Source: Bacillota bacterium
GTDB taxonomy: Bacteria > Bacillota > Clostridia > Acetivibrionales > DSM-1351
Assembly (NCBI GenBank): GCA_023412275.1
Contig: JAEYNY010000113.1
Span: forward strand, 1-64,000
Length of the DNA stretch: 64,000 bases
Reading direction: 5' to 3'
Shown here: piece by piece, positions 33,505 through 42,040 of the stretch
Position numbering within the stretch: position 1 is the first letter of the stretch
Layout: each line of letters starts with the position of its first letter
Program-made: the position numbers and the translations under genes
Notes under the pieces: model-generated
The model's database searches: none
Seen by the model: only the letters and a program-made list of their open reading frames with translations
Told to the model about the DNA's origin: nothing

Positions 33505-33648
33505 TTAATGACTTCTGCGTGCAGTCAAATGCTTTGGTGCTTTTGGCTGATAAAAGGATGTACAACATGCTGAGCTTATACCTGATAACGCAAGAAGTGT
33601 AATTATTATTGACAAAGGTGCTAGCAAAAGTTTGATTTTTGACTTCAT
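33505..33648 (-). CDS. agrD: AgrD-like cyclic lactone autoinducer prepeptide
   Basis: 47 aa, too short for most gene finders. A basic start (MKSKIK) and hydrophobic amphipathic leader (residues 7-24) precede the core SSACCTSFY, then the recognition tail QPKAPKHLTARR. The tail matches the family pattern (xxPxxP..L), with Pro35, Pro38 and Leu41. By alignment with staphylococcal AgrD the thiolactone would be Cys28 to Phe32 (CCTSF). Ribosome site GGAGG is close upstream. It would be processed by the AgrB product at 34633-35262 and exported. Confidence 0.88.
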   Translation of the reverse strand: MKSKIKLLLAPLSIIITLLALSGISSACCTSFYQPKAPKHLTARRSH

Positions 33649-33676
33649 AATGTTACCCTCCTCTCCGCTTTAATGC

Positions 33677-34486
33677 TTATTCATTAAGATAGTTTATAAG
33701 TTTAATTGCCTCATCAACTTGATTTTTGGTTAATAAATTGCGGATTTCACCTAAAGCATATATGACATCATCTTCAAAATCCTTATATTTATTAAATGAG
33801 TTTACTACTAAATTTCCTATTACCATATAAATTAGTTTAAACATCAATATATTGAGTGATAAAAACACTACAAGCATCGATAAAGAAAATGTAATTTGAT
33901 AAACCAACTGTAACTTATCAAAAACGGTAACAAATACAAAATAGAGCAATTGTTCTCCAAACAATAGTAGTATAAATACTGCTACAAACAATCTGTGAAA
34001 TCGGTGATTAATTCGTGTGGCCAATAAAATTTCATATTTCCACAAAAATATTGTAACTATCACCTGACCAATTCGTTGTGGTAAGGAGAGTAAAACATAC
34101 AAGTGATATGCACTTTGATAATTTACCATTCCTTTGAAAGCATATGTAATTACATACGGCATGTATAAGACTTCTATTACAGTCAGTAGTAACATAAAAA
34201 ATGATGTCCCAAGTAAGGCATATGTTGGCTTCATCCTATAAAGTACAATAAATATCAGTGAGTATGCAATAACATGCAATGTAACACTTGTTACAATATT
34301 AGGCGATATAGGTCGGATAACCCATGATGAGGTAAGCATTAATATTATAGCAGTTGCAAACTTCAAAATATTCCGACTATTTATTTTTAAGTTTTCTTTT
34401 TTTCCGGCGATAAGTAAAGCTATTATTAAATTTAAAAATGCTTCGGGCAATGATACTAAAAGTAGAATATACAAATTCATTACCAT
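33677..34486 (-). CDS. AgrC-like membrane receptor without kinase domain
   Basis: About 269 aa with six to seven hydrophobic helices (residues 1-225), then only a short cytoplasmic tail, FEDDVIYALGEIRNLLTKNQ... to the stop. The tail resembles the first helix of a Spo0B-type dimerisation/phosphotransfer domain, but the catalytic His position reads Asp (about residue 239) and no ATPase domain follows. It lies 28 bp upstream of agrD. Start: ATG at 34486, nine bases after GGAGAT, in preference to a TTG at 34516. A peptide receptor or binding protein is likely; the family call is by layout and weak similarity. Confidence 0.65.
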   Translation of the reverse strand: MVMNLYILLLVSLPEAFLNLIIALLIAGKKENLKINSRNILKFATAIILMLTSSWVIRPISPNIVTSVTLHVIAYSLIFIVLYRMKPTYALLGTSFFMLLLTVIEVLYMPYVITYAFKGMVNYQSAYHLYVLLSLPQRIGQVIVTIFLWKYEILLATRINHRFHRLFVAVFILLLFGEQLLYFVFVTVFDKLQLVYQITFSLSMLVVFLSLNILMFKLIYMVIGNLVVNSFNKYKDFEDDVIYALGEIRNLLTKNQVDEAIKLINYLNE

Positions 34487-34523
34487 ATATAATACATCTC
34501 CTACAGTTTTTTTCAATATTTCT

Positions 34524-34552
34524 ATTTTATGACATTATGTTTTGAAAGTAAA
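34524..34552 (-). promoter_or_regulatory. Candidate promoter for the receptor-agrD unit
   Basis: On the minus strand TTTACT (34552-34547), a 17-base spacer and TAAAAT (34529-34524), a reasonable housekeeping-type promoter. It lies between the terminator after agrB and the receptor start. Confidence 0.45.
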
Positions 34553-34561
34553 TACAACCAG

Positions 34562-34622
34562 AAAAAGACCGAACAAGCCCATAAAAGTTGTATATTTCGA
34601 CAACTTCATGAGTCACGGTCTA
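34562..34622 (-). terminator. Two-tier terminator after agrB
   Basis: Outer stem AGACCG (34566-34571) / CGGTCT (34616-34621); inner stem AAGTTGT (34585-34591) / ACAACTT (34600-34606). On the minus strand the outer stem is followed by TTTTTC. It lies 11 bp after the agrB stop, so agrB and the receptor-agrD pair are likely separate transcripts. Confidence 0.7.
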
Positions 34623-34632
34623 AGTTTGATAA

Positions 34633-35262
34633 TTAATTTCCTTTTGTCTCCAACCCATACTTTATTAAGTCAAAAAATTTATGCCCTGTAGGTGTTATTG
34701 CAAATATTTCCTGTAAAACACCAAAGCATAATAAAAGAGTATACATATTCAATCCCTGAACAGTTAATACTGTAACTACTATTAGCCATACACAGATATA
34801 TACAATAGATAATACCTTAAATTTGTTTTTCTCTTTGGGGTCTGTAATCAGCCTATTGGGAGTATCCTTTGGTGCGTATTTTTTTAATATATATAAACCT
34901 ATGGTAAATGTTAAGGTAATCAGGATTACCAACCACGTGATACTCCAATAGCGATTTGTATGCTTTGCAATCAGTGCTGCTGCAACAAAAAATCCTATTG
35001 ACACTAATAAGCATTTACCATACGTATCCATATGATACCCTCCAGCCACCTTTCGCAGTAATGCAAAGGATATGGATACTATCAGTGTAGGAACCAGTAC
35101 TCCCAAAATCGTTGAAACAGCTACTAATAAGGCAGTTTTTACAATACTGCCGATAGCTACTTGAAAGCCGAAATAATATTCAGCATTCTTCTGGTGACTC
35201 TCTTCAAGAACACTTGCTAAACCCTTTGCACAAGAATATGACCACTTATTTATAAATCTCAA
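34633..35262 (-). CDS. agrB: AgrB-like membrane endopeptidase
   Basis: 209 aa integral membrane Cys protease that cyclises and cleaves the AgrD peptide. The catalytic pair His77 and Cys84 is conserved in KVAGGYHMDTYGKC, at the same numbers and spacing as in staphylococcal AgrB. Six hydrophobic segments. It sits upstream of the receptor-like gene and agrD but is separated from them by a terminator. Confidence 0.92.
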   Translation of the reverse strand: MRFINKWSYSCAKGLASVLEESHQKNAEYYFGFQVAIGSIVKTALLVAVSTILGVLVPTLIVSISFALLRKVAGGYHMDTYGKCLLVSIGFFVAAALIAKHTNRYWSITWLVILITLTFTIGLYILKKYAPKDTPNRLITDPKEKNKFKVLSIVYICVWLIVVTVLTVQGLNMYTLLLCFGVLQEIFAITPTGHKFFDLIKYGLETKGN

Positions 35263-35310
35263 CGAATCCGCCTCCTGTAAAAGGATTATATACCAAATTT
35301 TGTATTATGG

Positions 35311-35871
35311 CTACCTTTCAGAGAAAAGCTCCTTCCACTGGACTTTTGAAATGTTTGTAACATGAAGTGTTTTTATATCATTAGTAAGGGGCCATTCTTT
35401 ATCTTTCTCCGTATGATGATATAGAAAACCACATTTTTCTTGAACACGTTTTGATTTTTCGTTCCCGTCGAAATATCCACACCAAATAGTTTTTAGATTA
35501 ATGTCTTCAAAACCATATCTCATTAGTTCAACTACCGCTTCGGGAATCAGCCCTTGCCCCCAATAAGGTACACCTATCCAATAGCCAATTTCGCCTTCAT
35601 CTTTTTCTAATCCAAGATTACTATTTTCTCCGATCATGAGACCTGCACTTCCAACAACGCCCTTATTATCTTTTAATACAACTGCAAAAGTACCGTCTGC
35701 CGATAGGACATCCCTGATAATCTGACGGCTGTTTTCAACGCTGGTATGAACCGGCCATCCTGCAGCAGGCCCTACTCTCGGGTCTTTTGCATATTTATAT
35801 AATTCTTGAGCATCACTTTCTTCCCAAGGACGTAAAATTAATCTTTCAGTTTCCAAATTCACTTTCAACAC
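35311..35871 (-). CDS. GNAT acetyltransferase (RimJ/RimL-like)
   Basis: 186 aa GCN5-related N-acetyltransferase. It begins LETERLILRPWEESD, typical of the RimJ/RimL group, and has the acetyl-CoA site region IGYWIGVPYWGQGLIPEAV and ENKSKRVQEKCGF-type motif (here GNEKSKRVQEKCGF). The substrate (protein N-terminus, antibiotic or small molecule) is not predictable. It lies 48 bp upstream of agrB in the same direction, but functional linkage is uncertain. Confidence 0.9.
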   Translation of the reverse strand: MLKVNLETERLILRPWEESDAQELYKYAKDPRVGPAAGWPVHTSVENSRQIIRDVLSADGTFAVVLKDNKGVVGSAGLMIGENSNLGLEKDEGEIGYWIGVPYWGQGLIPEAVVELMRYGFEDINLKTIWCGYFDGNEKSKRVQEKCGFLYHHTEKDKEWPLTNDIKTLHVTNISKVQWKELFSER

Positions 35872-35940
35872 CTCTCTCTTGAACTATTCAAGCCTGCCTT
35901 CTATAGTACTATAATAACGCAGAATCACATATATTTGTAA

Positions 35941-35974
35941 TAAAAAAGACGTGAAAGTATAACTTCCACGTCTA
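35941..35974 (-). terminator. Terminator of the dockerin esterase gene
   Basis: GACGTGAAAGT (35948-35958) pairs with ACTTCCACGTC (35962-35972) with one mismatch, and TTTTTT follows on the minus strand. It lies about 40 bp after the stop at 36016. Confidence 0.8.
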
Positions 35975-36015
35975 AGTAAATTCCTCAATTGTAGCTTTTT
36001 TTTTAAACCCTAACT

Positions 36016-36909
36016 TTACACAGCAGGGAGTGTACTTACCATTCCTAGCAAGTACTTTTTCATAATTGCAAAATCTAATGCATTTATTGTATTATCAGCG
36101 TTAAGATCCATATAACTATTGTATGTACTTCCACCATTCATTATATACTGTTTTAATAGTGAAAAGTCTATAGCATCGATATTTCCGTCATTGTTACAAT
36201 CTCCGACTTTTTGTGTTGGTGTAGTGCTTCCGAAGAAACCTACTTTTTTCATTTCTGCCCATATAGCATCTGCTGCTGCATTGCTTCCTGCCAATGTTGG
36301 ATGAATTCCGTCAGACAAAATGTATGAGGAATATTTTCCTTCAAAGGTTGGTCTTAAATCAAGGAAGTATCCTTTTGGTGATGTTGAACCAGTTACAATA
36401 CTCTGAATCTGAGGTCTGAGAGTGTTAAGTTTTGGATTTAACGTACTAGACAATCCTCCTTGAGCATCCGGGTAAAACAGATAAAATACTTTTACAGTTC
36501 CGCTTTTAGCCATCTGCTGAAATAAACTTTTTGCAGCCGTAACTGCACCATCAACGCTACCGCCTAAGCAGTCATTTCCGCCGCCATCCATTATTACGTA
36601 TTTTACAGTACCTGCATTTACACCATTCTGATACTGTGTGGGAATATTTGGGGATATTCCACCGTTCAACATAGTTCCGCTTACCGAGAGATCTCTGAAG
36701 TTGTCGGTTGAGCCCAGAACCCCATCGTTCTTTGCATTTTGTACAAGTCTAGTTGTAATATCATGAGACAATGCTAAAAATGAGTCTCCGATTACAAGGA
36801 CTTCACTTCCTGTTATTTTACCGGTATCAGCGGCAAATGAAGTTGTTGGTAAACACAATGTAATTAATGCGGCCAACAACAGGAAAGTGATAAAATTGGA
36901 TTTTTTCAT
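36016..36909 (-). CDS. Secreted SGNH/GDSL esterase with type I dockerin (cellulosomal)
   Basis: 297 aa. A signal peptide (1-26, cleavage after SFA) is followed by an SGNH hydrolase domain (about 34-225): the nucleophile Ser is in VIGDSFL, the oxyanion region is GGGND, and the Asp/His pair is in DGIHPT. Residues 236-293 are a type I dockerin with two calcium repeats (GDCNNDGNIDAIDFSLLKQYI and MDLNADNTINALDFAIMKKYL). The enzyme should attach to a scaffoldin and deacetylate or de-esterify plant polysaccharide. This is the best clue to organism type. Confidence 0.92.
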   Translation of the reverse strand: MKKSNFITFLLLAALITLCLPTTSFAADTGKITGSEVLVIGDSFLALSHDITTRLVQNAKNDGVLGSTDNFRDLSVSGTMLNGGISPNIPTQYQNGVNAGTVKYVIMDGGGNDCLGGSVDGAVTAAKSLFQQMAKSGTVKVFYLFYPDAQGGLSSTLNPKLNTLRPQIQSIVTGSTSPKGYFLDLRPTFEGKYSSYILSDGIHPTLAGSNAAADAIWAEMKKVGFFGSTTPTQKVGDCNNDGNIDAIDFSLLKQYIMNGGSTYNSYMDLNADNTINALDFAIMKKYLLGMVSTLPAV

Positions 36910-36930
36910 ATTAATCTCCTCCTTAATATG

Positions 36931-36950
36931 TCTATCGTTATGTACGATAG
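36931..36950 (-). promoter_or_regulatory. 5' leader hairpin of the dockerin gene
   Basis: CTATCG (36932-36937) / CGATAG (36945-36950), seven-base loop, 22 bp upstream of the start codon in the leader. It may stabilise the message or be an operator. Confidence 0.4.
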
Positions 36951-37107
36951 TGAACTTTGAATCCCCTTAAAATATCCAGAACATGTTTTTTGAAGCTTCA
37001 CTGAATACATTCGGTGAATCCATTAGGTAAATAATATCATAACAGTTATGGAAAATAAAGTATAAATTGGTGTTTGAAGCTATAAGTATTAGTAATTGGA
37101 TATTCTT

Positions 37108-37686
37108 CTATATCTGTTTTGTCATTATTTCCATAATTTCCTTCATTTCCACTTTCAAATCAGTTTTCCCATCGTATAAACACCAATCAAATATGATACC
37201 TCTTGCAACAACAAAAAGCATCTTTGTCAAAGTTTCCGGGGCTGAATCATTGCTTATTTCCTTATTAATTTGACCGGCTCTAATAATATTTGTCAAAACA
37301 TTCTGCATACCCCTACCATCAACAATAAACATTTTGTTTTCTGACGTATAAAACTTTTTTATCACATCAATTCCATCTTTCAAAGTATAGTCTGCATAAA
37401 TGTCAAAAAACTCCAATATTCGTTTTTTGCATACTGTTTCGGTTAATTTAGCTTCTACTTCTTCCAGGAAATACTTATCAGCCTTATTGAATGCCTCTCT
37501 TAAAAGATCCATTTTAGATTCATAATAATAATAGTATGTACCTACCGATACACCGGCTTTTTTTGCAATCTGTTCTACTGTTACAGCATCAAAGCCATAT
37601 TTCTGAATTAGCTTTTCTCCGCACTTATATATTTTATTTTTTGATGCAATTGCCTGCTTGGTTCTTGTTGTCATTTTATTATTCAA
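37108..37686 (-). CDS. TetR-family transcriptional regulator
   Basis: About 192 aa. The helix-turn-helix covers residues 18-62 (KYGFDAVTVEQIAKKAGVSVGTYYYYYESKMDLLREAF); the remainder is the helical ligand-binding domain. The TTG at 37686 after AAAGGA is the likely start; the ATG at 37674 is the alternative. It follows the two ABC exporter genes in the same direction (79 bp) and probably regulates them, in response to an exported compound. Confidence 0.88.
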   Translation of the reverse strand: MNNKMTTRTKQAIASKNKIYKCGEKLIQKYGFDAVTVEQIAKKAGVSVGTYYYYYESKMDLLREAFNKADKYFLEEVEAKLTETVCKKRILEFFDIYADYTLKDGIDVIKKFYTSENKMFIVDGRGMQNVLTNIIRAGQINKEISNDSAPETLTKMLFVVARGIIFDWCLYDGKTDLKVEMKEIMEIMTKQI

Positions 37687-37765
37687 TGTATATCATATCC
37701 TTTCCGTGTTTAGATTTATAAATATTGCATTTTACAATTTTAAACAATAGAGTCAATTCTATCAA

Positions 37766-39493
37766 CTAGTTTTTAATTTGAAATAGTGAAGAAATATCTT
37801 CGTTTTGTTGTATTATTTTTTTCGAATCTCCTTGGGCTATTATCTGACCATTTTTAAGCATTATTATGTAGTCTGACTCCATAATAGTAACCAATCGGTG
37901 CGCAATAGTGATGATTGTTTTATTTTTTGAAATGTGATGAATAGCCTGCAAAATCCCTTGTTCATTTTCACTGTCCAGTGACGAAGTAGCTTCATCAAAA
38001 ATAATGATATCCGGGTCTGCCAACAGCGTTCTGGCAATAGCTAGCCTTTGTAACTGACCGCCTGATAATTTGATGCCACGCTCACCGATTATTGTATTAT
38101 ACTTGTCAGGTGTACTTTGTATAAAATCATGTATGTTTGCAAGGCGGCAAACATGCTCTATTTCTTTTATTGTAGCATTTCCCTTTACAAGGAGTAGATT
38201 GTCAGCTATTGATATATTGAAAAATAAGGGGTCCTGCATAACTGCGCTTATGGTGTGTCTCAGCGATACTTCCGATACAGAATGGATATTGACGTAGCCA
38301 ATGAAGATACTCCCTTCCTTTGGCTCAAATAACCCTAACAACAATTTAGCCAGTGTTGATTTTCCGCTTCCACTTGCACCTACAATGGCAACGTGGCTAT
38401 TTTGGGGTATAACCACACTAACCTTATCCAACACTATATTCTGTGATTCAGGATAACTAAAACTCACTTTATCCAGTACAATATCACCAACCAACTTTCT
38501 ATTGGGTTTTATCTTAACTTCTGCTTTCATCATGTTTATAATTCGTTCCAACTGTGGCTCATCATTTTTAAACTGGATAATGGAATCGGTAAGCTTTGTG
38601 GTTTCATTATTCAATTGATCGTAATAATTAATAAACACAAGCATTGTAGCAACATTGATAAGCTTTTGATATATGAGGATTCCACCGAAAAAGTATAAAC
38701 TTACCCTGGTAATTACCAAAAGATTCAGCACGTTTAAGGCAACGGTGAGATAGTTGTAAAAGGTTTGCTTCATAATTAGCCCCGAAATATGTTTCCACTT
38801 TGATGCAAGCTCCTCTTCTTCCTGTTTTTCCAGATTGTTTAACTTTATTTCTTTCCAATTTTGCAAAGAACGATGAATAAGTCCTTCAAACTCACCTATG
38901 TTCTGGCGGTACTTACCTGAAACATGTTTTAGTTTTCCGCCAATGAATTTGGTTATAAAAAATGACAAAAGTATCATCAGTAAACCAAATACGGCCATGT
39001 GCCAATCCAAAGTAAACATGACAACATTCAGCATGACTATGTAGAATATGGAGAAAACAAAATTGACACAGTTTTTACTAAAGAAAACTTCCAGTTTCTT
39101 TGTATCTTCCTCTACTATATTTCTCAAGTCGCCTTTCCCGTACCTCTGAAATTCTTTCATTTTTATATTTGCATATACCGTTAGAAGCTTTTTCTTTATG
39201 TTTACTCTAAGTAAATTCTTGAATTTGTTTTCAAAGAAAGTAAATGCAACCGTAAATACTGATTGAAATCCGTACAAACCTAAGTAGCCTAAAATCACAA
39301 ACAATAGGTTACTAAGTTTATTGTCCATAATTACATCATTTATGAAATATCGGTAAACTAATGGTGTAACCAGCAGCACTATGGTAGATAAAAACTTGAA
39401 TATTATTATATAAACGGACGTAGACTTGTTATTCCTTACAAATGGCAGCAGTTCCCGGAATATATGCAGCCGTCTGCTTTTAGTTGGATTCAT
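37766..39493 (-). CDS. ABC exporter half-transporter B
   Basis: About 575 aa, six membrane helices then one ABC domain: Walker A GASGSGKST, signature LSGGQLQR, Walker B IIIFDEATSSLD with the catalytic Glu. I start at ATG 39493 (MNPTKSRR), nine bases after GGGAGG, rather than at an upstream TTG. It overlaps the partner gene by 14 bp. The two probably form a heterodimeric exporter of peptides, lipids or drugs. The DFSN-type substrate cannot be read from sequence. Confidence 0.9.
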   Translation of the reverse strand: MNPTKSRRLHIFRELLPFVRNNKSTSVYIIIFKFLSTIVLLVTPLVYRYFINDVIMDNKLSNLLFVILGYLGLYGFQSVFTVAFTFFENKFKNLLRVNIKKKLLTVYANIKMKEFQRYGKGDLRNIVEEDTKKLEVFFSKNCVNFVFSIFYIVMLNVVMFTLDWHMAVFGLLMILLSFFITKFIGGKLKHVSGKYRQNIGEFEGLIHRSLQNWKEIKLNNLEKQEEEELASKWKHISGLIMKQTFYNYLTVALNVLNLLVITRVSLYFFGGILIYQKLINVATMLVFINYYDQLNNETTKLTDSIIQFKNDEPQLERIINMMKAEVKIKPNRKLVGDIVLDKVSFSYPESQNIVLDKVSVVIPQNSHVAIVGASGSGKSTLAKLLLGLFEPKEGSIFIGYVNIHSVSEVSLRHTISAVMQDPLFFNISIADNLLLVKGNATIKEIEHVCRLANIHDFIQSTPDKYNTIIGERGIKLSGGQLQRLAIARTLLADPDIIIFDEATSSLDSENEQGILQAIHHISKNKTIITIAHRLVTIMESDYIIMLKNGQIIAQGDSKKIIQQNEDISSLFQIKN

Positions 39494-41237
39494 TGGCAAC
39501 GGCCTCCCTATCAAAAATATCTTTATTATGTTGATTACAGAACAGCCGATTGTATTCTCCGCAGTTCTTCAAAAGTTCATTATGTTTGTCACAACCTGCA
39601 ATATGTCCGTTTTCCAGACATGCCACCCGGTCTGAGTTTATAATGGTTGATAACCGGTGTGCGATAATCAGCACAGTACGACCTTTTAGCAAGCTGTTCC
39701 AAGCTTCTACTATACTGTTTTCTGTTTCTCTGTCCAGAGAAGAAGTTGATTCGTCAAATATAATTATTGGTGCATTTTTCAGGAATAATCTTGCAATTAT
39801 TATCCTTTGCTTCTGTCCTCCCGATGGGGACCTTACAGATGCGTCCAGCACAGTGTCCAAGCCATTAGGCAGGCTTTGTACATATTCTTTTAGTTTCACA
39901 AGTTCCAATATAGACCATATTTCGTCATCACGATTATCCACGTTTAAGAATATCAGATTATACCTTATTGTGTTATGAAAGAGAATAACCTCCTGATGTG
40001 CTATGCCAATCTGACTTCTCAAATCATGCAGGTTATAGTCCTTGATATTAAAGCCGTCAATTTCTATGCTGCCCTCGTCACAATCGTACAATCTGCATAT
40101 TAAATGAGCCAGAGTACTTTTTCCGGCACCGCTGCCCCCAACCAGAGCCATGCGTTCTCCCGGTTTTATTTCTAATGATACATTCTTAAGAACCTCTTTT
40201 TTATCATACGAAAAGCTGACGTTCTTTATTTTTATATTGCCATTTTGAATCTCACGGGCCGGTAAATCATTTCTGTATTCCTCAGATTCAATATTTTCAA
40301 TGTCCATTATTCGCTCTATGGCAACCAACCTGTTAGGGATGGTAATAAATCTTCTGCTGATTCGATTGAGCATAAGTACTATTCTCTGAAAATAATCAAG
40401 ACATGCAATCATACCTCCCAAAGTCAAGTAACCGTTGAATATGAAAACAGCCGAAATCGTATAAATACACACGGTACACAATACCTGCATTCCGGAATTA
40501 CTTCTGTCAGACACTGTCTCATATTTTGCTTGTTTTACACTTAGTCTCACTGCAGTTATATCGTTTTTTAAATATCTCTTCACAGCATTTTTTGTGGCTG
40601 AAAGTAGTCTGATATCACGCATGCAGTGTAGTATCTCAAACAACCATGCTTCGTTGTCAGAAAGAGAGCTGGCAAGTTTTTTTTGTATGGGCTTTACAAG
40701 CCTTGAAAAATATTTGCCCAGTAAAAATGTCAGTACAGCAAGTAATAGTGAAACACCGGCTAACTGAACATTTATGATGGCAGTAGCCACTAAACAGAGA
40801 ATAAGATCAAGAGCTGCAGAGATTCCATAAAATATATCTGAGTATATAAAATTCATTACTTCATCGGTATCATTGTTCATACGGTAAATGATGTCTCCTG
40901 ATTTCAGGTTGGACAATGTGGAGCCTTTGTACGACAACACCTTGTTAAAAATAAATCGCTTTATATCATATAAAAAACCGGTGCGGGTTTTGGCTGTCAC
41001 CATATCCAGGGTAAAATGCAAAATCTGATTAAGAAGAAAAATGACAAAGTACACTACTAACAATGAAATAAAGTTTGACATTTTTTCCTGGTAATACAAT
41101 GAATCAACCATTTTACCGAACAAATAAGGATAAGTCATACCTAAATATGTAGTTGCTATTATTACCAGCAGTATGATGATAAATTTATATTTATATGGTT
41201 TTGCAAAACTGACAATAAATTTGAGCTTTTTTTTCAT
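39480..41237 (-). CDS. ABC exporter half-transporter A
   Basis: About 585 aa: six helices (residues 15-300) and an ABC domain with Walker A GGSGAGKST, signature PSGGQKQR (P for L in the usual LSGGQ), Walker B IIIFDESTSSLD. The ATG at 41237 (MKKKLKFI) has GGGTGG upstream and gives the normal family length; a longer frame to 41429 would overlap the SGNH gene. First gene of the exporter operon. Confidence 0.9.
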   Translation of the reverse strand: MKKKLKFIVSFAKPYKYKFIIILLVIIATTYLGMTYPYLFGKMVDSLYYQEKMSNFISLLVVYFVIFLLNQILHFTLDMVTAKTRTGFLYDIKRFIFNKVLSYKGSTLSNLKSGDIIYRMNNDTDEVMNFIYSDIFYGISAALDLILCLVATAIINVQLAGVSLLLAVLTFLLGKYFSRLVKPIQKKLASSLSDNEAWLFEILHCMRDIRLLSATKNAVKRYLKNDITAVRLSVKQAKYETVSDRSNSGMQVLCTVCIYTISAVFIFNGYLTLGGMIACLDYFQRIVLMLNRISRRFITIPNRLVAIERIMDIENIESEEYRNDLPAREIQNGNIKIKNVSFSYDKKEVLKNVSLEIKPGERMALVGGSGAGKSTLAHLICRLYDCDEGSIEIDGFNIKDYNLHDLRSQIGIAHQEVILFHNTIRYNLIFLNVDNRDDEIWSILELVKLKEYVQSLPNGLDTVLDASVRSPSGGQKQRIIIARLFLKNAPIIIFDESTSSLDRETENSIVEAWNSLLKGRTVLIIAHRLSTIINSDRVACLENGHIAGCDKHNELLKNCGEYNRLFCNQHNKDIFDREAVANESN

Positions 41238-41285
41238 TGATTCCACCCTATTGTACATAAAAAAAATACTATTACAAAAATGCAA

Positions 41286-41308
41286 GAATGTTCTATATTG
41301 GAACATTC
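41286..41308. promoter_or_regulatory. Palindrome upstream of the ABC exporter
   Basis: GAATGTTC (41286-41293) and GAACATTC (41301-41308), 7-bp spacer, about 50 bp upstream of the exporter start. Candidate operator for the TetR protein of the same operon. The right half (TGGAACATTCC) also resembles the LacI sites near 20600. Confidence 0.5.
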
Positions 41309-41364
41309 CTACAATTTTATAATAGCACCAAAGGATGTAATAATATATATTTTTTGGGGGGTTA

Positions 41365-42000
41365 TTATAGTATTTGTTTAACTTTTTCAGCCACTGCTTT
41401 GCCGAAAACTTTATGACTTTCAGCATCAAGGTGCATATAGTCTATTTCATTTACTTTTGAATAGTCATTACAATCCATAAATTCGCAATTATTTATTTGA
41501 GCACATTTCATCATTAGTGCAGGTAATTCTTGTGATTTTTCTACACATAGAACACCCATTCCTCCGGCTACATGTGAGGAATAGCATTTTTCATCTATAA
41601 TGATTGGAGCAATTATCAGAATCTTAGGTTCTTTCCGCCATACATTTGATATGACAGCTTTTTTTACGAGACGGTCTACACCATCAGCAATATTTTGAGG
41701 TGAAGCGGAAAACCTTTGTTTTGTGTCATTTGTACCCAGCATTATTATAAGCAAATCCATAGGTGATTGAGACATAATCGTTGGAAACAAATGCTTAATT
41801 CCGCTCAGACCTTCATTCAAAGGATCTTCGAACACAGTTGTACGCCCGTTCAGGCCTTCTTCAGCAATGCAATAATCATTTCCTAACTCATTAGCTAAAA
41901 CACCCGTCCAACGGACATCATCGTCGAAACGGCCATCCGTATCTGCATTATATCCCCATGTGTTTGAATCACCGAAGCAGACTATTTTTTTCCTATTCAT
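41365..42000 (-). CDS. SGNH hydrolase, possible sialate O-acetylesterase
   Basis: 211 aa cytoplasmic esterase with all four SGNH blocks: CFGDSNTWGY (Ser), GLNGRT (Gly), LGTNDTK (Asn) and DAESHKVFG with YMHLDAESH (Asp/His). No signal peptide. It is 40 bp downstream of nanA in the amino-sugar operon, so removal of O-acetyl groups from sialic acid is the most likely role; the family also includes arylesterases. Confidence 0.82.
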   Translation of the reverse strand: MNRKKIVCFGDSNTWGYNADTDGRFDDDVRWTGVLANELGNDYCIAEEGLNGRTTVFEDPLNEGLSGIKHLFPTIMSQSPMDLLIIMLGTNDTKQRFSASPQNIADGVDRLVKKAVISNVWRKEPKILIIAPIIIDEKCYSSHVAGGMGVLCVEKSQELPALMMKCAQINNCEFMDCNDYSKVNEIDYMHLDAESHKVFGKAVAEKVKQIL

Positions 42001-42040
42001 GTTAATCCGTCCTTATATCTCCAGTATTTGTTGCCATTAA

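Noticed and set aside
41238..41429. N-terminal extension of the ABC exporter A gene to 41429
   Set aside because: It would overlap the SGNH gene, lacks a ribosome site, and the family length fits the ATG at 41237.
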